Shown piece by piece: positions 8,565 to 16,515 of a stretch of DNA of 64,000 nt. The first letter of the stretch is position 1. Each line of letters begins with the position of its first letter. The notes beneath the pieces are model-generated. The model did no database searches. It saw nothing but the letters and a program-made list of their open reading frames with translations, and was not told the DNA's origin. A program made the translations under genes and the position numbers. This stretch comes from Gillisia mitskevichiae (GTDB taxonomy: Bacteria > Bacteroidota > Bacteroidia > Flavobacteriales > Flavobacteriaceae), in NCBI RefSeq assembly GCF_003634585.1, contig NZ_RBLG01000001.1, positions 930,001 to 994,000 of the forward strand. The letters run 5' to 3'.

Positions 8565-8819
8565 ATGACAGAGCAGGAACTAGCAGAAATACTCAAATAT
8601 AGCTCACCTAACACCCTCTACGTAGTTGCCTGGAACAATCTGCTTACACAACTTTTTTGTCCTTTTAAGGTGATAGTAAAACATCATATAGGAGAATTAA
8701 AGATAGGACAAAAAGTGTGGGTAGATAACGTCAAGGTTACTTCGAGTCTTACCACAGTTTTTATTGTAAAGGGGCGGGCTTACTACTTTTATCATTTTGA
8801 AATTTTAGATCCTGAATAA
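8565..8819 (+). CDS. Small hypothetical protein
   Basis: The 84-residue ORF encodes a compact beta-rich protein (YVVAWNNLLT, FIVKGRAYYFYHFEIL) with no signal peptide or membrane helix. It is in line with the replication module and its coordinates do not conflict with another good ORF. The family is unknown to me. Confidence 0.5.
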   Translation: MTEQELAEILKYSSPNTLYVVAWNNLLTQLFCPFKVIVKHHIGELKIGQKVWVDNVKVTSSLTTVFIVKGRAYYFYHFEILDPE

Positions 8820-8920
8820 TATTAGGGTCGGGAGATTATGCTGTATTTTGAATAAACAAGCTTTTGAGATGGTTTTCTCCTAAAACAAAACCACTGAAAA
8901 AGAAATCATGATTATATTTG

Positions 8921-8956
8921 CCAACGTAGTTTTATTGTAGGGCTGCGTTGGTTTTT
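8921..8956 (+). terminator. Terminator-like hairpin, next to a -7-like element
   Basis: CCAACGTAG (8921-8929) pairs with CTGCGTTGG (8943-8951), 9 bp with one G-U, followed by five T. TATATTTG, a -7 match, lies immediately before it at 8913-8920. The hairpin separates the 84-residue gene from the RteC-like gene and argues for the ATG at 8969 rather than the TTG at 8948, which would fall inside the hairpin. Confidence 0.6.
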
Positions 8957-8968
8957 ATTAATTGGATT

Positions 8969-9817
8969 ATGACATCACTAAAATTATTAAAAGAAAAAAT
9001 TGTCGCAATAGGTTCAAAATCTTTTTTCACAGGAAACGTAAATTCATTCTGGAATTCATATGCAATAGCTACCGACCAAGTTGTCGGAGAATGGGATGGT
9101 ACTGAGAGCTTTAAACTAACACTTTCATTGTCAAACTCCACTGTACCAGAAATTCATCATTACAGTTTGAATATGCAAATTCAAAATACGATTAAGCAAA
9201 GATTTGAGGATTTAATAGAATTGCTTCATGATGAACTTTCAGTGATGACTAATGAAGGAATAAAGGCTAACCGAGTAAATAGAATTTTAAACAAAATTAA
9301 GGAGACCGAAATTACACTTCAGGTATCAGACCTGGATGAGAAATATAAGAATCTAATCATTGAAAATTTTGAGCTCCATCGCGTGAAATTTGAAAGTGAA
9401 TTTTCTTATTTAAAACCTCTTTTAAAAAGTAATAAATTAGGGAAAAATGGATTTAAATATATTATTAAGAATTACGAGAATTTTAAACTTTTTTATCAAA
9501 ATCTTAAAAAAAATGGACTAATTCCTGCCGATATAAAAATTGGCAAATTAGAAAGGATCTTCACCAATAATACTAACTCGAAAATTGAATGGGCAGGTAA
9601 TGCAAAAGAAACAAACTATTTTTTTAAAACTCTGAAAGCAAAAAAAATCATCACAGGCCCCATATGGGTTACGGTTGAAGAGAACTTTATTCTGCGTAAC
9701 ACCAAGGGTATAGAAATTACAAGAAAGCAAATGCGTTCACTTGATGTATTTAATGAAAATATTAAAGAGGATAAAATTAGAAAAAGAGAATTACGCAGCA
9801 TTATTGATTTGCTTTAG
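8969..9817 (+). CDS. RteC-like protein of integrative elements
   Basis: From the ATG at 8969 the protein has 282 residues. The C-terminal part (KIEWAGNAKETNYFFKTL, then WVTVEENF, then a basic DKIRKRELRSIIDLL end) follows the pattern of RteC proteins: a W-G pair, a leucine-rich helix, a F-containing helix and a basic tail. RteC is known from Bacteroides conjugative transposons, where it controls excision genes; here the similarity is only by eye. The middle is helical (RFEDLIELLHDELSVMTNEG). It ends at the first of the TCTGC repeats and precedes the primase gene. The open frame extends to a TTG at 8948, which I reject because it lies in a hairpin. Confidence 0.5.
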   Translation: MTSLKLLKEKIVAIGSKSFFTGNVNSFWNSYAIATDQVVGEWDGTESFKLTLSLSNSTVPEIHHYSLNMQIQNTIKQRFEDLIELLHDELSVMTNEGIKANRVNRILNKIKETEITLQVSDLDEKYKNLIIENFELHRVKFESEFSYLKPLLKSNKLGKNGFKYIIKNYENFKLFYQNLKKNGLIPADIKIGKLERIFTNNTNSKIEWAGNAKETNYFFKTLKAKKIITGPIWVTVEENFILRNTKGIEITRKQMRSLDVFNENIKEDKIRKRELRSIIDLL

Positions 9818-9985
9818 TCTGCACTAGTCTGCAAAATGCAATTATTATTTGAGTTATCTAATTCCCTAAAAATATATAAATCAACTTTATACCAATCATA
9901 TCAGTCTGCAGGATTTGAAAAATATCAAAAGGCAGACAGATTCTTTCTAAATATTTGTTTCAGAAAAATAAGCAGAATAATCTGC
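9815..9985. repeat. TCTGC repeat cluster (iteron-like) before the primase gene
   Basis: TAGTCTGCA occurs at 9815-9823 and 9825-9833, CAGTCTGCA at 9902-9910, the inverted form GCAGAC at 9932-9937, and GCAGA/TCTGC as a small dyad at 9972-9985. All lie in the 185-base gap between the RteC-like gene and the primase/helicase gene. The first copy overlaps the stop codon. Position and spacing suit an origin or a regulator-binding cluster. No coding sequence in this gap looks real. Confidence 0.45.
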
Positions 9986-10002
9986 ATTAAGAAACAAATT
10001 AT

Positions 10003-11418
10003 ATGGAAACAATTAATTCCCCACTCTTTGATTTTCTCGTGGAGAACGAGAAAGGCACTAAAAAGATCCTACATGCCAAACTCATATACTTTCTCGAAGC
10101 TATGGGTTTCAATCACGCCATCCTAGATGGACGTCTTGAGCTTATTCGCAACACTAATGGAATTATTAGGAGGATATCAATAATGGAAATTATCGATTTT
10201 GTTAGAACTACTTTTGAAGATAACGAGCTTAAAGAATTCTTAGATGTCTTCGCTGAAAGCCCAAGTCGTTATGTAGGACCAGCTAAACTGTCGTTATTAA
10301 AAACAGTTGATTTAATTAATGATCGTGACCCTAGAAATTCATCTAGATTTTACTTTCAAAATTGCTTTTGTGAAATCACGGCAGAAAGTATAATGATAAA
10401 TTCTTATGATAAATTAAAAGGTTCCATTTGGGAAAATAGGATAATCAAAAGAGAATATAAAAAGTCCAAGAAGGATTTTGTAGGTCAATTTCATCAATGG
10501 AGCATGAATATTACAGGAAATAATCCTCGAAGATTTAGGGCTTTGCAGTCATTCATAGGCTACCTATTACATAGAAATAAAGAAAGGGGCGAGAACAAAG
10601 CAATAATTCTCTATGATGAGAAAATGACCGAGGATGGTAAAGCTAATGGTAGAGTGGGCAAAACCTTATTAGGTATGGCTTTAGGGCATTGTAGAGATGT
10701 TGTAATGAATGATGCCAAAACGAAAAATTTAAAAAGTGATTTCGCTAATGAACTTGTAACCAGTACAACAGATTGTGTTTATTATGATGATTTGCCCAAA
10801 AGCACAGATTTTGAAAACTTCTATTCCTTTATTACGACGGGGGTGGAAGTCAATAAAAAATACAAAGCTGCTTTTAGGATTGAAGACTGGCGGTCACCAA
10901 AATTAATTATCTCATCAAATTATTATGTTTTAGGAGACGGAGGAGATTCCGATAGAGCTAGAAGGTACGAGTTTGAGATCTCGAATTATTATAGTGCAGA
11001 TTTTACACCTGAACAGGATTTTGGAAATCGTTTTTGGGATAGTAAATGGCCTGAAAGTGAATGGAATAATTTCTTCGAATTTATGATGAAATGTCTTCAG
11101 ATATATTTACTAGAGGGTTTAATAGAGGTAGAGCCAATAAATCTAACTACCAAGAAGATAAAGGATTCCACCTCTTCTGAATTCTTAGAATTTGCAGCCG
11201 CTTTTTTCACAATTGGTGAAAAATTGGATAAAAGAGAATTAGAAACGAATTTTAAATTTCTGTATCCAAGATGGAAACACTTATCACCTCATGGCTTTCA
11301 TAAGTGGTGTGGTATTTATGCTCTTAACACGGGTCTTAATTATAGACCGTGGTCGTCAGGAGGGGAGTATTATTGTGAATTCACAAAAAAAGTTGAAAAT
11401 GATAGAGATGGTGAGTAA
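10003..11418 (+). CDS. Primase/helicase-like protein with SF3/D5-type P-loop
   Basis: The 471-residue protein has a P-loop GRVGKT at 216-221, a Walker B-like strand DCVYYDD at 257-263 and a later PKLIISSNY segment near 303-311 that matches the sensor position of SF3 helicases. The N-terminal 150 residues are probably a divergent DNA-binding part. Such proteins drive replication of phages, plasmids and integrative elements, and its place among a RecA-like ATPase and DUF3871 fits. There is no separate Toprim motif that I can see, so it may be helicase only. Its last codons overlap the start of the GIY-YIG gene. Confidence 0.75.
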   Translation: METINSPLFDFLVENEKGTKKILHAKLIYFLEAMGFNHAILDGRLELIRNTNGIIRRISIMEIIDFVRTTFEDNELKEFLDVFAESPSRYVGPAKLSLLKTVDLINDRDPRNSSRFYFQNCFCEITAESIMINSYDKLKGSIWENRIIKREYKKSKKDFVGQFHQWSMNITGNNPRRFRALQSFIGYLLHRNKERGENKAIILYDEKMTEDGKANGRVGKTLLGMALGHCRDVVMNDAKTKNLKSDFANELVTSTTDCVYYDDLPKSTDFENFYSFITTGVEVNKKYKAAFRIEDWRSPKLIISSNYYVLGDGGDSDRARRYEFEISNYYSADFTPEQDFGNRFWDSKWPESEWNNFFEFMMKCLQIYLLEGLIEVEPINLTTKKIKDSTSSEFLEFAAAFFTIGEKLDKRELETNFKFLYPRWKHLSPHGFHKWCGIYALNTGLNYRPWSSGGEYYCEFTKKVENDRDGE

Positions 11419-12061
11419 AATTTATAAAGCGGTAAATAAGTTGACTAATAAGGTTTACATAGGCTCAACTGCTCGGTCGTTGAAGCAACGGACAAAAGAT
11501 CATCTTCAAAAAGCCAGGAATAATATTGGAGGAAGGTTTCAAGAAGCAATTGAGACATATGGACCAGAGACTTTTGAATGGACGGAAATAGATACGGCTG
11601 GAGATGCTAACGAATTGGCGGAAAAGGAGAAGCAATATATAATACAATATAATGCACAAGAAGAGGGTTATAATTCTGACCGCGGAGGAGGTTTCCAAAA
11701 AAACATCTATCAATATGATTTAGAAACTGGTGCCATCTTGTCAACTTTTCCATCACTTTCTGAGGCAGCGGAATCAGTTGGAGTAGATCGAAGGACTATA
11801 AGCAAAGCCTGTCTTGGAGAAATTAAAAACTGTAGAGGATATTCTTGGAGTTATAATTTGGGGGATAATTATTTCTCAGAAGTTGATCAACGAAAAAGGA
11901 AGGTCTCACAATTTAATGAAAAAGGTTCATTTCTGAATTCTCATGGTTCTGTGGCTGAAGCGTCAGCAGCCACAGGAATAAATAGATCTTCAATCGCTAA
12001 ATGCTGTAGAGGAGTTTATAATAGTGCGGGGGGATTTATTTGGCAGTACCAAAATGAATGA
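11399..12061 (+). CDS. GIY-YIG homing endonuclease with NUMOD1 repeats
   Basis: Starting at the ATG at 11399 the protein has 220 residues; MVSK at 11408 is an alternative start. KIYKAVNKLTNKVYIG is the GIY-YIG motif (with KIY and YIG), followed by RSLKQRTKDH and a catalytic-type E later (LAEKEKQYI). Two NUMOD1-type helix modules follow: IYQYDLETGAILSTFPSLSE with VGVDRRTISKACLG, and VSQFNEKGSFLNSHGSVAE with TGINRSSIAKCCRG, each ending in a W-containing turn. This is the layout of free-standing homing endonucleases. The start overlaps the primase gene by 20 bases in another frame. The frame is open further upstream to 11291 but that part would lie inside the primase gene and has no domain. Confidence 0.9.
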   Translation: MIEMVSKIYKAVNKLTNKVYIGSTARSLKQRTKDHLQKARNNIGGRFQEAIETYGPETFEWTEIDTAGDANELAEKEKQYIIQYNAQEEGYNSDRGGGFQKNIYQYDLETGAILSTFPSLSEAAESVGVDRRTISKACLGEIKNCRGYSWSYNLGDNYFSEVDQRKRKVSQFNEKGSFLNSHGSVAEASAATGINRSSIAKCCRGVYNSAGGFIWQYQNE

Positions 12062-12171
12062 AATAAAAGGCAATAGAGATATGGCCTTCTCTTTATGAAA
12101 ATTAAAAGTTTAACTTAAAAATTAATTTGGAGTAGTGGCGTACTTATTTATAATTCAAACTTGTATAAATC

Positions 12172-12750
12172 ATGCACAATATTAATAATCAATTATCTAA
12201 AAATCAGGTCACAGTCGAAAATACACCAATACTTTTCCAAAAAGAATATTATAACATATCATGGGGATTACGCCATTCAGGTAGTTTTTTACACCCAGAA
12301 TTTGGTTTTTTGAATTACCCTATAAAACCAAACACTATACCTTTGGGTTGGAGTTTTTGTTACCCAAGTTTAGTAGATAAATATGATTACGAATCGATAG
12401 CCAATCTTTATGGATATATTTCTCCTGAGGATTTGTTCTATAACCTAAGCCTTTGCAATTTCTATTTCGATAAAGAAACAATTAAAGAAACACATAAAGA
12501 ACTAAATATAAGAACTATTGATTTGAAGGAACGCGTAGAAAAAATTATTGAAACTTGTGAAAAGAGATTTGAAATAAATTATAGTTTATGCGATGGTGGA
12601 TATAGAGCCATTAACGTTTATATATTTAGAGAGAAACGCAATGTGTATGAGAGATTCACATTAGCACATAGTGAAAATATGATAGTCAACCATTCTTCAA
12701 TAGAGGTAGAGGAGGTTTTGAAGCTGGTAGGATTCTACCCCATATTTTAG
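12172..12750 (+). CDS. Hypothetical protein at the element's right end
   Basis: The 192-residue protein has no recognisable domain, signal peptide or membrane segment. It is rich in aromatic residues (WGLRHSGSFLHPEFGF, GWSFCYPS) with a charged helix in the middle (KERVEKIIETCEKRF). It is the last gene before the hairpin cluster at 12.9-13.1 kb and the chromosomal-looking cyclase gene. It may be cargo of the mobile element, for example a defence or toxin gene, but nothing in the sequence shows this. Confidence 0.55.
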   Translation: MHNINNQLSKNQVTVENTPILFQKEYYNISWGLRHSGSFLHPEFGFLNYPIKPNTIPLGWSFCYPSLVDKYDYESIANLYGYISPEDLFYNLSLCNFYFDKETIKETHKELNIRTIDLKERVEKIIETCEKRFEINYSLCDGGYRAINVYIFREKRNVYERFTLAHSENMIVNHSSIEVEEVLKLVGFYPIF

Positions 12751-12941
12751 TGTTGACATAATTCTAATCATAAATAATTAAAAATTTTCTAATTTCACTT
12801 TTATAAAAAAGTGTCTCTTCATTTTTAGAATAAATCTATTAAAAAAGGGACCCATATTTAAAAGGCCTCTGTAAAGCTCTGCGTAATATGAAATGATTGA
12901 GAGATTTCGCAGTCTCGTCCAGACCGCAAGATTGCAAAAAG

Positions 12942-12968
12942 AAGCTTCAAGAAATTGAAGCTTTTTTT
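12942..12968 (+). terminator. Strong terminator in the 440-base gene-free stretch 12751-13190
   Basis: AAGCTTCAA (12942-12950) and TTGAAGCTT (12955-12963) form a perfect 9-bp stem with loop GAAA, followed by T to 12968. The stretch before it (12751-12941) holds no convincing gene; a 74-codon frame on the minus strand there is judged spurious. Confidence 0.8.
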
Positions 12969-12995
12969 GGCAAGTATAATGAAGTTGTGTTGTGT

Positions 12996-13013
12996 GTCTC
13001 AAGAAGTTGAGAC
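12996..13013. other. Perfect small hairpin
   Basis: GTCTCAA and TTGAGAC pair around GAAG with no T run, so it is not a terminator by itself. Its loop and arm composition resemble the terminator just upstream. It may belong to the element border or to a small RNA. Confidence 0.4.
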
Positions 13014-13054
13014 AACGTGGTTAAGATGCTGTTTTTACAGTATTTACCAATGAG

Positions 13055-13094
13055 AAGCTTTTTTCCATACTATTGGAAAAGGGCTTTTTTCTTT
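13055..13094 (+). terminator. Terminator-like hairpin
   Basis: TTTTCCA and TGGAAAA pair around TACTAT, with outer AAGC and GCTT arms, followed by TTTTTTC. It is the third hairpin in this cluster and the last structure before the cyclase gene at 13191. Confidence 0.55.
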
Positions 13095-13190
13095 TTAAAG
13101 AACTTTTTATCCTCTCCTGTAAATTATGATTCATTTTTATAGTCGAAAATAAATTTGCACTATCTTTATATATGATTTAAAAATATAGCG

Positions 13191-14312
13191 ATGGATATCC
13201 GGCCTAAAACTAGGATTCAGCTATACCAGATAGTGGTAATAACTGTGTTTTGGGTTCTCTGTGGTGGTTTCTTTGCTTTATATAAATGTGTAACTTATGA
13301 TCTTATAAGCGAGAACTTCATATTTATTGTTCCTCACCATCTTTCACTCACAAAATTCTTTATTATAAATCTTATAGGTCCAGCAATTGGTGGATTATTA
13401 GGAGGGAGTGTAATTGTATTTAGATTAAATGAAAAATATCGAAATAGAAGTTATAGATATTATCTTGTAATAAGTATACTCTACTTTTTCGGTTTTATTT
13501 TTACTCTTAATAGTGTCATGCTCTATGAATTTTATTATAAAAACAGAATTTTAAATAACGTAGATCCTCTTCAAGAAGCCATCAACTTATTAATTTTAGA
13601 CCCCTATGCTATTCGGAATTTAGTGAGCTGGATGATTATAGTATTTTTCACATTACACGGATTAAAAATATATGAGAAATTTGGTCCAGGCACTTTGTTC
13701 TCTATGTTCTTAGGGAAATTTCATAGACCTCACGAAGTTCATAGAGTATTTATGTTTTTAGATATAACCAATTCTACAAGTATTGCTGAAAAACTGGGCC
13801 ATTCTCGCTTCTTCACTTTACTAAGAGATTTCTATAATAATATTACAGATTCAATTCTCAATTCTCATGGAAATATCTATCAATATGTGGGAGATGAGAT
13901 TATAGTTTCCTGGCTACCAATGCATGCTTCTTCAAAGAACCTTAATTGTATTAATTGCTTTTTTAAAATTGAAGATGCTATTGCGCAGAACCAATCTTAT
14001 TATTTAAATGAATACGGCTTTGTTCCAGGTTTTAAAGCAGCAGTTCATAGGGGAGAGGTTGTTATGGGTGAAATTGGAATCATTAAGCGTGAAATAGTTT
14101 ATTCAGGAGATATTTTAAATACGACCTCTAGAATGATGGAGCAATGTAAGATTTACAATGAGAAATTGATCATTTCAAAAGATGTGTTACAAGTAATGAA
14201 TACTAATGGGAACTATACAATGGATTTTATTGGTAACATGACCCTTAGAGGAAAATCTAATTCTCTAGAATTATATGGTGTTAAAAGAAAATATATGCCT
14301 GTTCTTAATTAA
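13191..14312 (+). CDS. Membrane-bound class III adenylate/guanylate cyclase
   Basis: The protein has 373 residues. Four or so membrane helices occupy about residues 10-165. A class III cyclase catalytic domain follows (about 185-365): VFMFLDITNSTSIAEKLGH supplies the first metal-binding Asp, NIYQYVGDEIIVSW the second, and GEIGIIKREIVYSGDILNTTSRM the base-binding and transition-state part. It would make cAMP or cGMP at the inner face of the membrane. The gene stands alone between the element's hairpins and a convergent EEP gene. The substrate cannot be decided by eye. Confidence 0.9.
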   Translation: MDIRPKTRIQLYQIVVITVFWVLCGGFFALYKCVTYDLISENFIFIVPHHLSLTKFFIINLIGPAIGGLLGGSVIVFRLNEKYRNRSYRYYLVISILYFFGFIFTLNSVMLYEFYYKNRILNNVDPLQEAINLLILDPYAIRNLVSWMIIVFFTLHGLKIYEKFGPGTLFSMFLGKFHRPHEVHRVFMFLDITNSTSIAEKLGHSRFFTLLRDFYNNITDSILNSHGNIYQYVGDEIIVSWLPMHASSKNLNCINCFFKIEDAIAQNQSYYLNEYGFVPGFKAAVHRGEVVMGEIGIIKREIVYSGDILNTTSRMMEQCKIYNEKLIISKDVLQVMNTNGNYTMDFIGNMTLRGKSNSLELYGVKRKYMPVLN

Positions 14313-14338
14313 GCTTGATATTTCTGAACACTTATAGT

Positions 14339-15367
14339 TTATTTAATTTCAAATTTAGCGAATAGTGGAAAATGATCTGAGCCGAATTTTGGTAGCCGTT
14401 TAAATTCTACTACCGATATACCTTCGGAAACGAAAAAGTGATCTAAAGGCCACCTCATGATCATTGATTGAGCATCGAATGTATTAAATAAGCCTCTGCC
14501 AATTCTCACATCTTTCAAATTTCCATTTTGCCCGAAAAGACGAGAAGTATTAGACCAAGAAACATCATTAAAATCTCCTGCTACAATAGAGGGCCTTTTA
14601 TTTTTAGAGACTAGCATGCCTACTTTTTCTAGAGCAACTTCTTTTTGCTGATCGTTTCCATTTTCTCCGATATTTTCTGGGTATTTATCGCTTGGAAATG
14701 GCGCTACAGGATGAACTCCGTGAAATTTGAAAGTCTTGCCAGAAGGTAAGTTGATCAATGTGTTAAAAGAGGGCACTTTAGAATGATTTAAAAACTGAAT
14801 TTCAGTTTCACTTAATGGTAGTTTTGAATAAAGTGCCATTCCGTAGGCATTGTCTAAAGGATGTTCTATAAAGTATGGATAGCCTTTTTTTAAGGATTCA
14901 AGTTCCTTTATCCACCAAGAATCCACCTCCATAACCAGTATTAAATCAGGATTTGTGTCACTTATAATCTCTAAGAACTTAGACGAATTTTTGTTTGTAA
15001 TAAGCACATTGCTTATAAGTATTCCAACCGTATTATTTGGATTCAGTTCAGATTCTTCTATAGAGGGAACAGCCTTTTCCCCTAATAAATAGGTAGAGAT
15101 AAAGCTGAAATGAATAAATATTGAGGCTAGTAAACCGATTACAAGGGCAATAGAGGGCAGTTTCCATTTTCTATTTAATATAATAAATAAAAGAAGCATC
15201 AATATGCTTGCAACAAATTGTTGAAGACGTGGAAAATCCAGCGCTTTTAGATACCATTTAGGAATATTATAAACTAGTGATAGCAAGCTAGCGAGTATGA
15301 GAATGCAGCTTACCACTACTACACAGTAATATGCGATTGTTCTAAATTTATTTCTTGTATTGTGCAT
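14339..15367 (-). CDS. Endonuclease/exonuclease/phosphatase (EEP) family membrane protein
   Basis: The 342-residue protein has three N-terminal membrane helices (about 10-90) and then an EEP domain with the metal-binding E in LVMEVDSWW, the GVHPVAP strand, the VAGDFNDVSWS motif and the terminal SDHFPLFA histidine motif. All catalytic segments are present. Members of this membrane subgroup face the periplasm and may act on nucleic acid, phospholipid or sugar phosphate; the substrate is not clear. It is 76 bases downstream of the DUF456 gene on the same strand and may be cotranscribed. Confidence 0.88.
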   Translation of the reverse strand: MHNTRNKFRTIAYYCVVVVSCILILASLLSLVYNIPKWYLKALDFPRLQQFVASILMLLLFIILNRKWKLPSIALVIGLLASIFIHFSFISTYLLGEKAVPSIEESELNPNNTVGILISNVLITNKNSSKFLEIISDTNPDLILVMEVDSWWIKELESLKKGYPYFIEHPLDNAYGMALYSKLPLSETEIQFLNHSKVPSFNTLINLPSGKTFKFHGVHPVAPFPSDKYPENIGENGNDQQKEVALEKVGMLVSKNKRPSIVAGDFNDVSWSNTSRLFGQNGNLKDVRIGRGLFNTFDAQSMIMRWPLDHFFVSEGISVVEFKRLPKFGSDHFPLFAKFEIK

Positions 15368-15443
15368 AGCTATCTCTCTAATAGATATTTTATTAAGACA
15401 TGTTATATTCTAAATTTCTGAGCATTAAATCTTGTTTAAGGCT

Positions 15444-15959
15444 TTAATTTATTGAAGAACCTGGGAGAATTAATTCTCTAAATTCCCAGACCTTGTAGAT
15501 ATAAAGAATTAAAAACCCAAAGGCTATTAAAAACTCCATAAAACTTGAAGCCAAAAAGCCTATAAAAGATCCAAAAGCAGCTTTTAGTGCCGATCTGGAA
15601 TTGCTTTTATTAACAATCTCTCCAATAAAAGCACCTACAAAGGGACCAATTAAAACTCCAAATGGAATGGGTGCAATTAGTCCAACTACTAAGCCTATTG
15701 TGGCTCCTATCATTCCTGCTTTACTTCCGCCAAAACGTTTGGTTCCCATTGCTGGGATTATAAGATTTAAGACATAAATAAAAATTGCAATGACTAAGGT
15801 AATTCCCAGTAACCAATAATTCATAGGAATAGAAGGAGCAAGATGTAGCACTAAAAGTCCTAACCAACTTACGGGAACTCCAGGAAGCACAGGTAAAAAG
15901 CTACCAAATATACCCACAAGCATTAAAAGTGCAGCAATAAGTATTAAAAGAAGATCCAT
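15444..15959 (-). CDS. DUF456 family membrane protein
   Basis: The 171-residue protein is almost all hydrophobic, with about five membrane segments and glycine-rich turns. FLPVLPGVPVSWLGLLVLHLAP near the N-terminus and GVLIGPFVGAFIGEI in the middle are the family's hallmarks. Its function is unknown. It is transcribed toward the EEP gene. Confidence 0.88.
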   Translation of the reverse strand: MDLLLILIAALLMLVGIFGSFLPVLPGVPVSWLGLLVLHLAPSIPMNYWLLGITLVIAIFIYVLNLIIPAMGTKRFGGSKAGMIGATIGLVVGLIAPIPFGVLIGPFVGAFIGEIVNKSNSRSALKAAFGSFIGFLASSFMEFLIAFGFLILYIYKVWEFRELILPGSSIN

Positions 15960-16092
15960 TGTAAGATATGTTTTCAGCTAAAATATTGAATTAATCTCTT
16001 ATGCAGGGATTAATTCTCTCAGGCATTTCAAGATTTTTTAAGGGTGTTTTCCAATTTATCTCTCCTTGGTTTTACTGTGAACACCTTTTTTT

Positions 16093-16125
16093 AACTAAAC
16101 AATTAGTTCAACTAAATAATTAGTT
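16093..16125 (+). promoter_or_regulatory. Double-dyad operator of the BlaI-type repressor
   Basis: Two perfect dyads, AACTAA-N4-TTAGTT, lie at 16093-16108 and 16110-16125, spaced 17 bp apart and 30 bases before the blaI-like start. BlaI/MecI repressors bind TACTA/TAGTA-type dyads, often in pairs, so this is very likely the autoregulatory site of the operon behind it. Confidence 0.8.
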
Positions 16126-16154
16126 TTATATTAGCTTAACATTATTCAGAACAA

Positions 16155-16514
16155 ATGAAACAATTAACGAAAGCAGAAGAGGAGATCATGCAGATCTTAT
16201 GGCAACTTAAGGAAGGGAATGTTGCTGGAATTATTGAAGAGATGCCCGAGCCAAAACCTGCATATAATACGGTTTCCACAATAGTTAGAATATTGGAATC
16301 CAAAGATTTTGTTGGACATAGAAAAGAAGGGAAAGGCTATATCTATATTCCTTTGGTGGAACGAGAAACTTATAGCAACCAGAGTATGAATAAGCTCATG
16401 GATAATTATTTTAATGGTTCTTTTAAAAGCATGGTTTCATTTTTTATGAAGGAAAATGACCTAGATACGAAAGAGCTGGAAGCTATTTTAAAGGAAATTA
16501 ATAAAGAAGATTAA
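16155..16514 (+). CDS. BlaI/MecI/CopY family repressor
   Basis: The 119-residue protein opens with LTKAEEEIMQILWQLKEG, followed by PAYNTVSTIVRILESKDFVGHRKEGKGYIYIPL, the winged helix of BlaI repressors. The C-terminal helices form the dimer domain. It is one base from the M56 gene, the usual pairing in which the membrane peptidase relieves repression by cleaving the repressor. Two matching operator dyads precede it. In flavobacteria such pairs are widespread and not necessarily linked to beta-lactams. Confidence 0.95.
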   Translation: MKQLTKAEEEIMQILWQLKEGNVAGIIEEMPEPKPAYNTVSTIVRILESKDFVGHRKEGKGYIYIPLVERETYSNQSMNKLMDNYFNGSFKSMVSFFMKENDLDTKELEAILKEINKED

Positions 16515-16515
16515 T

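Larger units (their letters stand above)
6188..12750 (+). mobile_element. Replication/recombination module of an integrative element or island
   Basis: The run of RecA-like ATPase, DUF3871, RteC-like protein, TCTGC repeats, SF3-type helicase and homing endonuclease is the replication core seen in Bacteroidota integrative elements. Chromosomal genes begin at 13191. No integrase, relaxase or transposase is visible, so the rest of the element, including the restriction-modification cargo, probably extends left of the window. Exact ends cannot be set from one side. Confidence 0.55.

Noticed and set aside
9836-10126. 96-residue frame between the RteC-like and primase genes
   Set aside because: It runs through the TCTGC repeat gap and into the primase gene in another frame, with no domain.
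12778-13002. 74-residue minus-strand frame in the gene-free stretch
   Set aside because: It spans a terminator hairpin and has no coherent composition.
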